Positions 22,858 to 33,487 are shown, counted from the first letter of the stretch. The stretch: DNA of 64,000 nucleotides from Tetrapyrgos nigripes (GCA_013368315.1 JAACJM010000032.1:496001-560000), one strand, 5' to 3'. Numbers and translations: made by a program. The notes: generated by a model from the letters alone, not told the origin.

Positions 22858-23561
22858 ATTGAACACAGACAAGTGCTGTCAAGAACAGGTCAGGCTGGGT
22901 ACTGGTAACCTCTCAGGCCACCACACAGAGGCAATAGACGATGACAAGGCAAGTAGAATAGATGGATAGTGAGTAAGCCAAAGGTAGGCCTATGTCAACA
23001 TAGTACTGAGGCAAGCTGAGCAGTATGGATCTAAGGGATACAAGTGGACAGACTAGAGACCTATCTATGAAGCCCTGAAGTATATATGATCAAAGGAATG
23101 AAGAGATGAAGCCTAGATCAATAGGTACTGATGGAAAGGAAGAACTATGGAGAAATAAAGGAACAATGGAAGAATCAAGGAGAAACAAGGTAGAACTATG
23201 GAGAAACAAGGAGCGCTTAGATAGCGATAATGAGGAGCTACAGGCTCGACTCAACTAACAGACAGCAGTAAGTACTGGAACTGGTCCCAACAATGAAGAA
23301 TGTATTAAATACCTCACAGACAGCAGTAAGTACTGGAACTACAGTATCCATCAGTAAAGGTGAAAGAAGTAATGAAAAGGGGAATACACACCTGGTCCCA
23401 ATGATGAAGAGGTCGAGATGGGGAACCAGGTGTCAGGACAGGGTTTATATATGTAAAAGTAAAGCTGTAAGGGAGGCTGTAAGGAAAGCTGTAAAGAAAG
23501 CTGTAAAGGAAGCTGTCAAGAAGCTGTATCGAAGCTGTATCAGAGAAATGAAAGGTCCAGT
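22858..23561 (+). repeat. Inverted copy of the retroelement leader, with short tandem repeats
   Basis: 22876 to about 23130 matches the reverse complement of about 27800-28090 (shared words include CAAGAACAGGT, CTCTCAGGCCACCACACAG, GAGTAAGCCA and CAGTATGGATC). The 25-bp word beginning ACAGACAGCAG occurs at about 23257 and 23316. At about 23464-23545 GCTGTAAGGAAA-like 12-mers repeat about six times. No gag follows, so this is a fragment of an opposite-facing element. Confidence 0.7.
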
Positions 23562-24076
23562 AATAGGTGGTTTTTGTCATTAAGAGCTAGGAACTGCACC
23601 CAAACACAAAACCATATACAAATGTAAATGAGACGAGTGTTTTGAGTAGTCAGAGTACTCAAATTCCCAGTTTACTTGTACTATAAGTACTTTTGATCGG
23701 GGTTTTTCAATGAAGTTAGTGCTTAGCGTGCGACACAATAAACACAAGTTTAACACCAAGGGGATCAACGAGTCCCTAAAATCAAACACTTGTAGGCCAC
23801 AGTTGCCTTAAAATCAACACTTAATAGACCAGAAGGTCAACACAAAGATCACAGTTATAACCACAAAGATGTTCAATTTTAAAACTCTATTATCTCCAAC
23901 ACAAATGTTTATACTCATAACGAGTGCAGTTAAGTTTGTTTAGAAGCTTTAGTCTGTGTTTCACGTCCTCTACTATTGCTAGCGAGATCTGATACTCTAC
24001 AGTACGTAATATCTGGTCCTTTTTATACTACTCGCAGCTACAACTATACAGTTACCTATTTTCTTTTCGAGGTCCA
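23562..24076 (-). repeat. Truncated 3' LTR, copy B
   Basis: Corresponds to the part of LTR copy C starting at 28141 (AATAGGTGG, then TACTTGTACTATAAGTAC, then AGGGTTTTTCAATGAAGTTA) and stops at TTTCGAGGTCCACTA, where the equivalent of 28640 onward should follow. Confidence 0.85.
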
Positions 24077-24346
24077 CTAAAACCCATTTTCCGCATCACA
24101 GTTCGGAGACGATGCTTGAGCTCTGAACATGTTAGCATTTAGCACAGTGGGATTCTTAACTCCTTTCTGAGCTTTATACTGTTGAAGCAGGACACTTGCT
24201 TTCTTATCCTTCTTCTTTATACCATCCATCGAAGCATAGACATATGCTTCTGTTAATTCTTCCTTTGTGAAACTCCTGTTTCTAGTGGCAGAGAATCCTG
24301 TAATAAATATTTCTCCTTTATCATTATAATCAAAGGACAGGGCCAC
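24077..24346 (-). CDS. Retroelement ORF: region between protease and reverse transcriptase (truncated)
   Basis: 89 aa, starting MALSFDYNDKGEIFITGFSA. This kind of Lys-rich linker lies between protease and RT in fungal gypsy polyproteins. The reading frame ends almost exactly at the deletion junction, so its true C-terminus and the RT are lost. It is separated from the protease ORF by a stop and 14 nt. Confidence 0.55.
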   Translation of the reverse strand: MALSFDYNDKGEIFITGFSATRNRSFTKEELTEAYVYASMDGIKKKDKKASVLLQQYKAQKGVKNPTVLNANMFRAQASSPNCDAENGF

Positions 24347-24360
24347 CTCTCCCTGTGACT

Positions 24361-25704
24361 CTAACAGTTCATCAAGGACCCTTGAAAATTTGAGGATTCT
24401 TGATCCACTTCTTTTGCTTCACCCTTCTCATCATCATCATTCCATCTAGCGGGTACAGGTACTTCTTCCCCAGTTTCAGCATCTACGAACTTCTCTTCTG
24501 GCAGAGGTAGAATTTGTGGCTTCTGACCTCTGGGATATGTAGGTATCGTACACCTGCGATTGGAGTTCAGATCGTGTAGAGTGATGAACTGGTTCCCATC
24601 TCGTGTGTTCTGTACCGTTGTTTCACACAAGACATCGAACGGTCGTCCCATAAGTACTTCATAAGGACAATTGTCCATGATATGAATTTGTAAGAAGATT
24701 TTTAAGTCACCAAAGCGACAGCCAACATTTCTCGCTAGGCCTCTGGTAGGGGTAATGGCACCGTTAGCGCTCTCCATATGAATAACTATGTCTGGATCCC
24801 ATGTTAATCTAAGACCCGTAGCTACTCTGGTATCCATGGAGATGATCTGTGATCCATTGTCCATAATACATTCTACCATCTGGTTTGAGCTGTTGATCGA
24901 GGGATAGGTTACCCTAAGATCATCAGAGGGTCTTGCCGCAATAATAATCTTTTTCCCTCTTTCTTCAGGCCTCTCCTTCAAGAACTGTTCAACTATGTCT
25001 TTATGAACAATCGTGTTAGGGGGCAGCCTACCCTTTCCTTGTACATAGATGTGCATTGTAGGCTGTGCTAGGTCCTCTACGGCGAAGTATACTTCCTCCT
25101 CGAGATCTAAGCCATCTACTTGTGATTGCTGGTTGACATTAACCTTCTTCCTTCTTATTCTGGGCTTCACGTTTAAATTACTAAGTCTCTGTTTAAGCAG
25201 TTTCTTTACTACTGGACTTATAGCCGTAACTTCTAGCGCTTGCATTGAAACTTCTCTGTGAATGATTTGATCAACTATCTTTTCTTCTATTCCTGTCAAC
25301 ATTAGAGGTTCTCTTGAATCCACTACTTCGTCCAACAATGGGTGCTCCACTAGCCTAGCTCTAGGCTTGGTTACCGTTGGCTTCTCAATAGGTTTTGGGT
25401 CCTCAGGCAGATTGTTACCAGCCAATCTTTCCTGATTTATGGGTATATTCCTATCAAACAGCCTAGCGTCTGCCACATTTCTATTGGGGGTAGTCATTTC
25501 TTTCGATTTCCCTTTTTCTGCGCTCGACAAAGACTTGTATTCATCTGTCTCCATTGGTCTCTCATTTCTCTTTTGTGGAGGTTTATAAATCTTCATAATA
25601 GTCGGTATTTCCACATATAGCCTCATCTGAGTCTGCTTTCCCTCCTCAGGGGTCTTATCCCAGTTAGCGACAAACTGCGACACTGATTTGTCTTCAGACC
25701 CCAT
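24361..25704 (-). CDS. Retropepsin-like aspartic protease ORF of the LTR element
   Basis: 447 aa. N-terminal two thirds charged and linker-like. A retroviral-type protease domain occupies about residues 275-370: VECIMDNGSQIISMD (D-N-G-S in place of the usual D-T/S-G), RNVGCRFGDLKIFLQ, and the closing CPYEVLMGRPFD, typical of fungal gypsy proteases (ILLGRPF-like). The D-N-G triad would be unusual for an active pepsin fold, so activity is doubtful or the change is family-specific. It sits between the small ORF 25716-25979 and the linker ORF. All four ORFs are on the minus strand and closely spaced. Confidence 0.8.
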   Translation of the reverse strand: MGSEDKSVSQFVANWDKTPEEGKQTQMRLYVEIPTIMKIYKPPQKRNERPMETDEYKSLSSAEKGKSKEMTTPNRNVADARLFDRNIPINQERLAGNNLPEDPKPIEKPTVTKPRARLVEHPLLDEVVDSREPLMLTGIEEKIVDQIIHREVSMQALEVTAISPVVKKLLKQRLSNLNVKPRIRRKKVNVNQQSQVDGLDLEEEVYFAVEDLAQPTMHIYVQGKGRLPPNTIVHKDIVEQFLKERPEERGKKIIIAARPSDDLRVTYPSINSSNQMVECIMDNGSQIISMDTRVATGLRLTWDPDIVIHMESANGAITPTRGLARNVGCRFGDLKIFLQIHIMDNCPYEVLMGRPFDVLCETTVQNTRDGNQFITLHDLNSNRRCTIPTYPRGQKPQILPLPEEKFVDAETGEEVPVPARWNDDDEKGEAKEVDQESSNFQGSLMNC

Positions 25705-25715
25705 CCTTGGAGTCT

Positions 25716-25979
25716 TCAGTTTCCTGCCAGGAGCATTTCAAGCTTTTTCTGGATTAGATCCATATCATCTTTGTGATGCGACTCAGCTTCTTCTTGCTTC
25801 TCTTCTAGCGCTTTATGTTTCTGATCTATGGTCGAGACCATCGTAGATGATTTCCCTATGAGAGTAACATTTCCTTCACCATAAGCTTCCATAGCTTCCG
25901 CTTCAGAGGCAAACAGCACTTTCTTCGCCCAACCTTTCTCCTTAGTGACCTTCTTGATCTTTTGAGCTTTGGTCTCCAT
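25716..25979 (-). CDS. Small charged ORF of the LTR element
   Basis: 87 aa, Lys/Glu-rich (METKAQKIKKVTKEKGWAKK start, KHKALEEKQEEAESHHKDDM later), predicted coiled-coil. It may have been continuous with gag or protease before a frameshift or stop, or be a separate short frame. No recognised domain. Confidence 0.5.
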   Translation of the reverse strand: METKAQKIKKVTKEKGWAKKVLFASEAEAMEAYGEGNVTLIGKSSTMVSTIDQKHKALEEKQEEAESHHKDDMDLIQKKLEMLLAGN

Positions 25980-25986
25980 ATCACCA

Positions 25987-27558
25987 TCATTGACTTTTGG
26001 CGGTACTTCTGTCTTTCATGTGAATGTTCCCATAGCTATCCTTGATGATCCATCCTTTTTCAAAGAAGCTCATCTGGATATCACAGTCAGGTAACAGATG
26101 ATCTGGACTTCCACAGAAGAAACACTTGTGTTCAGTCTTATTTGAGTTCGACCCGTATCTCAGGGGTTGGCTTGTATAACTATTGTTATTGAAACCTCTA
26201 TTGTTGTAGCCTCCCGACTGTCTGCTAGCGTTAGCCCTAGATTGATTTTGGTTCATGAGGAGCTTAGTGATGCTTGTCAAGACCGTTGTATTCTGGTCCA
26301 GCTTTTCCGCTATCTCCTTCATTCTACCCTGATTCACATCAGTCATTGCTGGCATTCCTAGCATCCATTCATCACTGCCAGATTCACCTTTAATCAGTGC
26401 TAGGCGAGAATCTGTTAGCTGATTATCTGCAACTTTCTTAGTTATGGGCGCAGTAGGTTCTGTTTTCCTTACTGCTTTTCCTATCCCTACGCTAGTCAGA
26501 CTTGCAATGTGTGTTTGACATGCACTTCTGGCAGCTTGGATAATTATTTCCAATGGGAAAGGATCTTCTATATTCCTCTTTTTATTACCTTCTTCGATCC
26601 TCGGAAGAAAGAGGACCAACGCCGTCCTCAAGCTCTTGTCTAAAGTGCTAACGAAGTAGGAAACTGCCTCTTTGTTCGATATGATATGGGATCCATCTTT
26701 GGGCATAAGCTTCTTGATCTCGAGCTTAAATTCCCTGACATATGCATAAAGGCATTCCTGCTGTCCTACAACGATTCCAGTGTACTTAGCACAGATCTCC
26801 TTGAGTCGATCTGTGCTTCCGAATTTGCCAGCTACAGATTCCGGACAACAATCCCTTAGCTTGCTTTTGAAAGTTTCCCAATCAGACCCGCAATCCATCA
26901 CATCTTCTTCATGACACATCCGAGTCTGATACTCCATGTACTTCATCGCTAGGAGGATCTTTGCTTCATCAAGATCGATGTCATTGTCTTCGAAAAGACT
27001 CTCTAACTCAGCGAAGTACCTTTCGAGTAATTCTGGCTCTTCTTTGTCAAAGGAAGGCGCCATCTTTTTGGGTTTTGGTAGTTTATCCTTCTGCGTCAAT
27101 CTCAATGCTGCAGGTGACACTTTTAGACCAGGTACGCTAGTCTGTACTCTCGTATCTTCCGCCATTGTATCTATATTCATCGGTGGGGTGTAGAAATTCT
27201 CTAAATGGATTTCGTCTAGTGGTAAGAGAGGGGAAAGAGTTTCTTGAAGGTAGCTAGCGGTTTCCGAAGGTCCAACAGTTCCCATTAAACTAGGTCTCTG
27301 GGGTTTGTCCTTTGGCTTCTTTCCTGCTGCCTTTCTGGTCAATTCTCTTGCCTTTTCTCTCGCCAGAGGTTTTGTAGGGTATGGATTGTAAACAGTGGAC
27401 GCGTTTGATTCTATTGGCCTAGCAGAACTAGACGCTGAAAATGAAACTTGGACGTTCCTCTGTTTAGGGGGTTTTCTACTGGAAGGATCTGTATCAGGCT
27501 TCCAGTATTTGCTTACACAGAGTAACTGATTGTCTTTTTCAAGACCTCTGAGCTCCAA
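25987..27558 (-). CDS. Gag polyprotein of the LTR element, with a CCHC-like zinc knuckle
   Basis: 523 aa, open throughout. A charged, Pro/Ser-rich N-terminus is followed by a retrotransposon gag domain (about residues 165-340, containing ERYFAELESLFEDNDID, KILLAMKYMEYQTRM, WETFKSKLRDCCPES, CLYAYVREFKLEIKKL). A Gln/Asn-rich spacer (NNRGFNNNSYTSQPLRYG) precedes the knuckle HKCFFCGSPDHLLPDC, i.e. CxxCxxxxHxxxxC. It is the longest uninterrupted ORF of the element, which argues for recent origin or selection despite the loss of pol. The start is taken at the first in-frame initiator after the leader. Confidence 0.88.
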   Translation of the reverse strand: MELRGLEKDNQLLCVSKYWKPDTDPSSRKPPKQRNVQVSFSASSSARPIESNASTVYNPYPTKPLAREKARELTRKAAGKKPKDKPQRPSLMGTVGPSETASYLQETLSPLLPLDEIHLENFYTPPMNIDTMAEDTRVQTSVPGLKVSPAALRLTQKDKLPKPKKMAPSFDKEEPELLERYFAELESLFEDNDIDLDEAKILLAMKYMEYQTRMCHEEDVMDCGSDWETFKSKLRDCCPESVAGKFGSTDRLKEICAKYTGIVVGQQECLYAYVREFKLEIKKLMPKDGSHIISNKEAVSYFVSTLDKSLRTALVLFLPRIEEGNKKRNIEDPFPLEIIIQAARSACQTHIASLTSVGIGKAVRKTEPTAPITKKVADNQLTDSRLALIKGESGSDEWMLGMPAMTDVNQGRMKEIAEKLDQNTTVLTSITKLLMNQNQSRANASRQSGGYNNRGFNNNSYTSQPLRYGSNSNKTEHKCFFCGSPDHLLPDCDIQMSFFEKGWIIKDSYGNIHMKDRSTAKSQ

Positions 27559-28140
27559 CAGCTTTTGATTGTGAGCACTAGCTCAAGTGTGCTTATAGTA
27601 GTTGTCATGAATCCCTTTATGCCTTCGCTTCTAGACCCTGTTCTTTGTTCTCCTTTCATCATTCTTCTCCCTTCCATCATTCTTCGCTTCTTTGGTTCTA
27701 GATCATGTTCCTTGTACCTATGGCTTCCATCTTCTTTGATGCATCATTTCTCTGATTGACAGATCATATCTGTACCTGTTACACATATTGACATCACTTA
27801 GATACCTGATTATCATTCCTTGATTGTTTCCATCAGTACCTGCTGATCTAATCTTGTTCTCCTTCGCACTTTTGTATATATACTCCAGGGCTTTGTAGAT
27901 AGTTCCTCAGTCTGTCCACTTCTGTCCCTCTGATCCATACTGCTCAGCATTGTCCTCAGTACTATGTAGACTCTGGCCCAGTACTGGCTTACTCATCTAT
28001 ACCATCTATTTGTCTTATTGCTTTGTCTTTGGTTCCTGTGTGGTGGCCTGAGAGGCATCCAGTCCCTATCTGAACCTGTTCTTGACAGTAGTAGGTTAAA
28101 CTGAGAAATGGAACACCCTTGCGGTGCCTGGCTCCAGTAT
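27559..28140 (-). repeat. Retroelement leader (5' untranslated region)
   Basis: Non-coding DNA between the 5' LTR and gag. It should contain the primer-binding site just below 28141 (ACTGGAGCCAGG...), which I could not assign to a tRNA. About 290 bp of it recur inverted near 22876-23130. Confidence 0.65.
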
Positions 28141-29804
28141 AATAGGTGGTTTTTGTAATTAAGCACTAGGAACTGCACCCAAACACAAAGCCGTATACAA
28201 ACGTAAATGAGACGAGTGTTCCGAGTATTCAGAGTACTCAAATTCCCAGTTTACTTGTACTATAAGTACTTTTGATCAGGGTTTTTCAATGAAGTTAGTG
28301 CTTAGCACACGACACAATAAACACAAGTTTAACACCAAGGGGATCAATGAGTCCCTAAAATCAACACTTGATAGACCAGAAGGTCAATACAAAGATTACA
28401 GTTATAACCACAAAGATGTTCAATTTTAAAACTCTATTATCTCCAACACAAATGTTTATACTTCTAACAAGTGCAGTTAAGTTTGTTTAGAAGCTTTAGT
28501 CTGTGTTTCACATCCTCTACTATTGCTAGCAAGATCTGATACTCTACAGTACATGGCTTGGGTAGCTACTTGTAATATCTGGTCCTTTTTATCCTACTCG
28601 CAGCTACAACTATACAGTTACCTATTTTCTTTTCGAAGTCCGCTAAAAGGTACATAGAGAAACTATAAAACAAATCGAAAAGTCCGCTAGTGAGTTCTAC
28701 CTATTTCCTCATAAGTAAAGACTTGCTTATTAGGGTATACAGAAACTATGCATTATTATCTAAATATTTGTAGGAACTTTCTTCAGTTCTCTTTGTAAGC
28801 CGTCTGGTGTTTTCGTGTACCGTCCTGGTTAGCAAGCATCACATCTATGACTCAGAACGCTCCACTTATGACTGCTAGGTCCTTCATACGCATCCTTATG
28901 CTAGGGGCGTAGGGCTTTCTTGTAGTTTCTTTATTCCGTTCGGTTCTCCTTTCTCTTTTTCTCCAATCTTGCTTTATTCGTGTTCTATCTATTGCCAGCA
29001 GTCTACTATTGAGTCCTGCATACAAGTCCAGCTCTTCTGCAGTCCTGTTTGCATACTTATTCCTTCCTCAATGCTTTCAACGCCTAGCTAGACGATTACT
29101 GACGGATTTATCCTTATCCAGAAATAATGTTACCTGTTTGGGTTGTATTCCGATCATTCAGAGGTATTGCGACTTAGCACTTCTGTCCCTCATATCTCTG
29201 TGTAGAGATGCCTGTCCACTATCCCCTCTGTACTGATGGATAGCTGAACTCTCTGGGATCCTGTACATATATACTTTGTCCTACTTTTGTCCATATGTAC
29301 CTTTTACAGATACTTAAGATTCCCTCGAAGCTGTTTTATTACTACGGGTTTTACCAATACATAGATCTAGACCTAGCGTGATTGTCTGCATGTCCGATCT
29401 TAGCGCTGTCTTCTCCAAGCAACCTTTCGGCCAAGGACTGTGTTGCTTACGTGTTCCTATGCCTGTGAATAGGGGCTACCTCGCATTTCACTGTCCCTTT
29501 GGATCACACTAGCAGTTCTAGTTGTTATAATAGGATTCGAAAGCCTTTATAGACTATCTTTATCATTTGATGGGTCTGCTATTATAACTCCCAACTCGTA
29601 CATATCTATCATAGTACTTAGAATGAGTTGTTTCTCCATTCGTAAGCACTTAATATTATTGTACCGTTGTTTTCTTAGTCCCACTAGGTATTAACTAGCA
29701 GTTCAGGGCTCACCCTAGTCCTCTTATTCCCTTAAGAGAACATCAAAACTGATATTATGAACCAAAATCCAAGTATGTATACTGCAATTTTGTATGGCGT
29801 ATCA
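28141..29804 (-). repeat. Long LTR, copy C (5' LTR of the gag element)
   Basis: About 1,664 bp. Minus-strand start TGATACGCCATACAAAA, minus-strand end CCACCTATT. Homologous to copies A, B and D. The right neighbour is the coding sequence of a gypsy integrase, so the element (or the copy) landed in that gypsy. Confidence 0.85.
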
Positions 29805-29815
29805 ACAGATCAGAG

Positions 29816-30891
29816 AATGTCCAAAAAAGGACACTGAAGTGGTGAGTGCCCTTGAAATCATCCTGAACAATGGTCCATGCTCATTAGTCAAAAACTTACA
29901 GGAATGGAATTATGACAGAATCATCCTGTTTCAAGGAAAAGTCTACGTTCCTAATGACCAGCAACTATGAAGAGACATAGTGAAAATGCATCACAACAGT
30001 CTCACTGCAGGACATCCAGGCTGGTTTAAAATGTATGAACTGATTAGTAGAGAATTCTGGTGACCTGGTATGTCAGTATTTGTCCACAATTATGTTGAAG
30101 GATGTGCTACTTGTCAATTAACCAAGGCACAAAACCATCCATCGCATGTACCACTAGTTCCAAACAAAACTCCAGAAAGACCTTTTGGCACAATCACTAC
30201 CGACTTCATTACAGATCTTCCAGAGTGTGATGGCTTCAATGCAATCCATGTAACAGTGGATCAATCAACCAAGACCATAGTAATCTCACCATGCCAAAAG
30301 GATATCGACAGTGATGGGACTATTGATGTATTATTCAACAACACATGGTGACGATATGGACTTTGGGACAAAATGATATCAGATTGAGGACCCCAGTTTG
30401 CAAGCCAGGTTATGAGAGGGATATACACTAAGTTAGGTATCACCTCAGCACTTAGTACAGCTTATCACCCACAAACAGATGGCGAAACAGAAAGGTTCAA
30501 TCAAGAACTCAAACAATACCTATGAACCTTCTGTAACTACTGTCAGGATGATTGGGTCAAATATCTACCATATGACGAGTTCTGCCATAATACTCAAGTC
30601 CAATCAGCTACTGGTAAATCACCTTTTGAATTACTCCATGGATATCTTCCTCAACTCTTTCCCTCAATCAATTCCTCATCACACATACCAAAAGTCGAAG
30701 AACACCTCCAGAACTTAGAAGCACTACGTGAAGAGCTGAAAGCAAATCTAACGACTGCTGCAGAGTTGATGAAGAGGAAGAATATGGACCATGTAAAAGA
30801 AGGGGTGAAGTTCAAAGTTGGAGATAAGGTACTACTGGACGGAAAGAACTTAAAAACAACTAGACCAAAAGCTAAGTTGGCAAACCATCGT
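29816..30891 (+). pseudogene. Gypsy integrase, catalytic part, five in-frame TGA codons
   Basis: Integrase of a Ty3/gypsy element. The H2C2 zinc domain is visible (HHNSLTAGHPGW, then YVEGCATCQLTK). The DDE core follows: TTDFITDLPECDGFN and HVTVD (first Asp), SD-stop-GPQFASQ (second Asp), [15 protein letters not shown] (third, Glu). All interruptions are TGA, all in one frame: 29968-29970, 30061-30063, 30349-30351, 30385-30387 and 30523-30525. At 30385 and 30523 relatives carry Arg; at 30061 Trp is usual. No frameshift is needed from 29816 to the insertion point at 30891. It continues at 32564 after the nested LTR. Confidence 0.9.
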
Positions 30892-32563
30892 TGATACGCC
30901 ATACAAATTTGCGGTAAATAACCCAAAACTAGCGCTAATACATGTTTAAGTTACTCTTAAATGGATAATCAGGACTAGAGTGAGTCCCAAACTGCTAGTC
31001 AAAGTACTAGGAATTAGGTGTATAACCTAAGGGATGTTAATGGTCAATACTTATGGATAAGAAATAAGACTTGTTCAAAGTATTATAACAGATACATACT
31101 AGGGGATACAGCTATAGTAGCAGACCCACCTAACTACAAAGTCTACAAAGACTTAACAAACCTGCTATAGCGGCCTAATACCGCTAATACGACTCAAGGG
31201 ATAGAGAAGGAGGAGAAACGCCCCTATTCATGGGTATGCATTGGCATTACAAACCCAGATCGAAGGCTTAGACCGCTAGATCCGAAAGGACACATCACCA
31301 TCAGAGAATTTGGATATACGGGATTCTAACCCGGATATATACAAACTTGCAGTGCACATCTACAGATGATTAGAATAGCAAACTGGCACAATATTTATAT
31401 CGATAGAAAGCTAGAAACCATAGCTTTCAGATGGTACAAAGGAGATGAACTAGCGGTAACGATACTAAGTATCTAAAGTGTTGTGAAGTTCACTAACGTA
31501 ATAAGGTCCAAAGTAGAGGGATTACTGATTCAGGCATAAGTATTACCAAAAGCAGTACTTACCGAAGATCACTACGGATTGGCGTCTTAAAGATAAGTGC
31601 GGTACTATCCTTTGCTACACTATGCTAGTTCGTAAGGCTTGCACATTACTATTGAAGAGCTGGACTCAGATTAGCAGTGTACAAGTTTAACTAGCAGTAT
31701 AAAGGGATAAGTATATGTTCAAAGCTATAGAGAACAAGAGGCAGAAGCTAGATACGAGAGTACCCTAAACCCAAAGGATTAGCGGTATTCCAAAGTGTAG
31801 TCATAAGTGGAGCTATCTGAGTCAGGTAGGCTACAGCCGCCAGTATCAGAGAGTACCCTACTAGTAAAGAGAGTGGAGCAAGGGACAGAGAAATCCCTAC
31901 TACAAAAATTAGATAATATTCAAGTTTCCTGTATACCCTAATTAGAAGGTACCTACTAGATCCAGTAGTTACTACTCTCACAGACTAGCGGTTAGAGTAG
32001 ATTTTCTGTTTTCTTTGATATATTTTAGCAGACATTGAAAAGAAATGTAAAACTGTATAGTTGTAGCTACGGGTAGTATAGAAGGACCAGGTATTACTAG
32101 TAGATACCTAAGCAACGGACTGTAGAGTATCAGGATTCTCCCTATTTAGTGGTAGAGACTGTGAAACACGGACAAGAGCTTCTAAACAAACTTATCATAC
32201 TCACGTGGAGTCTAAACATACAGTGTTGGTTAAATCAGTGTTGAATATATTTGTTGGTTGTTTTGTGTTCATAACTTGTGTCCTCGAGACTTGGAAACTG
32301 TGTCTAAGGCATTGGCGCCTTCAAATAGAATTGAACTGGTTGAATTGATATTGTGTGTGTGCCTTCATGCATTTGTGTGTTTTGTGGCAATAGCCTTTGT
32401 GTGTGCATCTGCAAACCTTTACAAGAATCCCCCAAAAGATCTCCAAACTGTGGACTAAATTGAAGAGTATTCTACTTACTAGATACACTCGCAAAACAAA
32501 TTGTATAGGTTTTTCTGGTTGTGTTCTGTGTGCTAAGAGCACTTACTAGAGAAACAGCCTATT
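30892..32563 (+). repeat. Solo long LTR, copy D, flanked by 5-bp target duplication
   Basis: Starts TGATACGCCATACAAA and ends GAAACAGCCTATT, 1,672 bp, in the opposite orientation to copies A-C and divergent from them (for example CTCTTAAATGGATAATCAGG versus CTCTTAAGGGAATAAGAGG in C). ATCGT occurs at 30887-30891 and again at 32564-32568. The gypsy reading frame runs straight from one side to the other if the insert and one ATCGT are ignored, which fixes both ends. Confidence 0.9.
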
Positions 32564-33048
32564 ATCGTCATGGACCATTCAAAATCACTGATGTAATTGG
32601 TGAAGTTAACTATCATCTCAAACTGCCAAACACCTGGCAAATTCACCCAGTCTTCCATGCTTCACTTCTATCACCATACAAAGAAACTGAAGCTCATGGA
32701 GTAAACTACCCAGGCAAACCAGCGGAATTACTCCGAGAGGATAATGAGTATGACATCGAAGCAATCCTGGATTCAAAGCCAACTAGGAATCATCGAGGAG
32801 TGCAGTATTTGGTCAGGTGGTTAGACTACTCAGAGTCAGAAAATTCATGGGAACCAGCTTTGGGGTTGACAAAGCTAAAAGATATGATTGAAACTTTTCA
32901 TCGACAACACCCAAATGTGTATCATCCACCAAACCTGATACGAGCAGGATCTACAGTATGTTCGATGGGAATTAACATGGAGGATATTTGGAAAAGTACA
33001 TGTGTGCTCCAGGTGAAAGCACAGCTTAAAGAGGGGGTAATGTCATGA
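32564..33048 (+). pseudogene. Gypsy integrase C-terminus and chromodomain
   Basis: Open frame continuing the integrase after the nested LTR: HGPFKITDVIGEVNYHLKLP, WQIHPVFHASLLSPYKET, then the chromodomain YDIEAILDSKPTRNHRGVQY, LVRWLDYSESENSWEPAL, ending at 33048. The chromodomain has the expected aromatic positions (Y in YDIEAIL, W in VRW, W in ENSW) for methyl-lysine binding, which in chromoviruses targets integration to heterochromatin. This part has no stop. It is labelled a pseudogene only because the integrase is broken upstream. Confidence 0.88.
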
Positions 33049-33487
33049 ACTGCTACAGTTCTTTGTCCTCCTTCCTCTTTTACTTCATTATTGAACCCAT
33101 TTTCTGATCATTCATCTATTGCATTTCCTCAATAGACCTTTTAAACCTTATATTACTGACTTTGAACCTTATAGAACCTGTTAAACTCTATAATAACTAT
33201 CAATCAATCTTCCATTCTATTGATCCTACATTTCTCCAATTTCTCCTATGTTTCTCCTATTTCTCCAATCTTAATCCTATCTTTTCCCTATCACCTATTC
33301 ATTGCTCTTCTATATAAACCACTAGACATTCTAGTTAGTCCTTTAGTTCGTTCACTTTGTCTCCGCTCCATACTACTACACAGTGTAGAGCCTAGTCAGC
33401 TTACTCGTCTCTTTTCTTCTATCTCTATCTCTCAATCTATTGCTGTGTGACTTGGGTGGTTATTCAAGTGTATCGACAACCTTGACA
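33041..33487 (+). repeat. 3' LTR of the gypsy fragment
   Basis: Begins TGTCA just after the purine tract and ends TGACA at 33483-33487, giving 5-bp inverted ends and 447 bp. Contains a TATA-like box (TCTATATAAACC at about 33308-33319), consistent with a promoter in the LTR. The partner 5' LTR is absent, so the right end rests on the inverted ends alone. Confidence 0.65.

Larger units (their letters stand above)
23562..29804 (-). mobile_element. Internally deleted LTR retrotransposon (gag and protease kept, RT-RH-IN lost)
   Basis: Read on the minus strand: 5' LTR (29804-28141), leader (28140-27559), four ORFs covering gag, linker and aspartic protease (27558-24077), then directly a truncated 3' LTR (24076-23562). 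Reverse transcriptase, RNase H, integrase and the first about 1.16 kb of the 3' LTR are missing, consistent with one deletion joining protease-proximal sequence to mid-LTR at about 24076/24077. It could still be transcribed, but could move only with help from a complete relative. Confidence 0.8.
29805..33487 (+). mobile_element. Ty3/gypsy chromodomain retrotransposon fragment with 3' LTR, interrupted by solo LTR D
   Basis: The plus-strand 3' part of a gypsy element: late pol/integrase (29816-30891), a nested solo LTR (30892-32563), integrase C-terminus and chromodomain (32564-33048), purine tract AAAGAGGGGG (33028-33037) and 3' LTR (33041-33487). The 5' LTR, gag, protease, RT and RNase H are not in the window. 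Confidence 0.85.
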
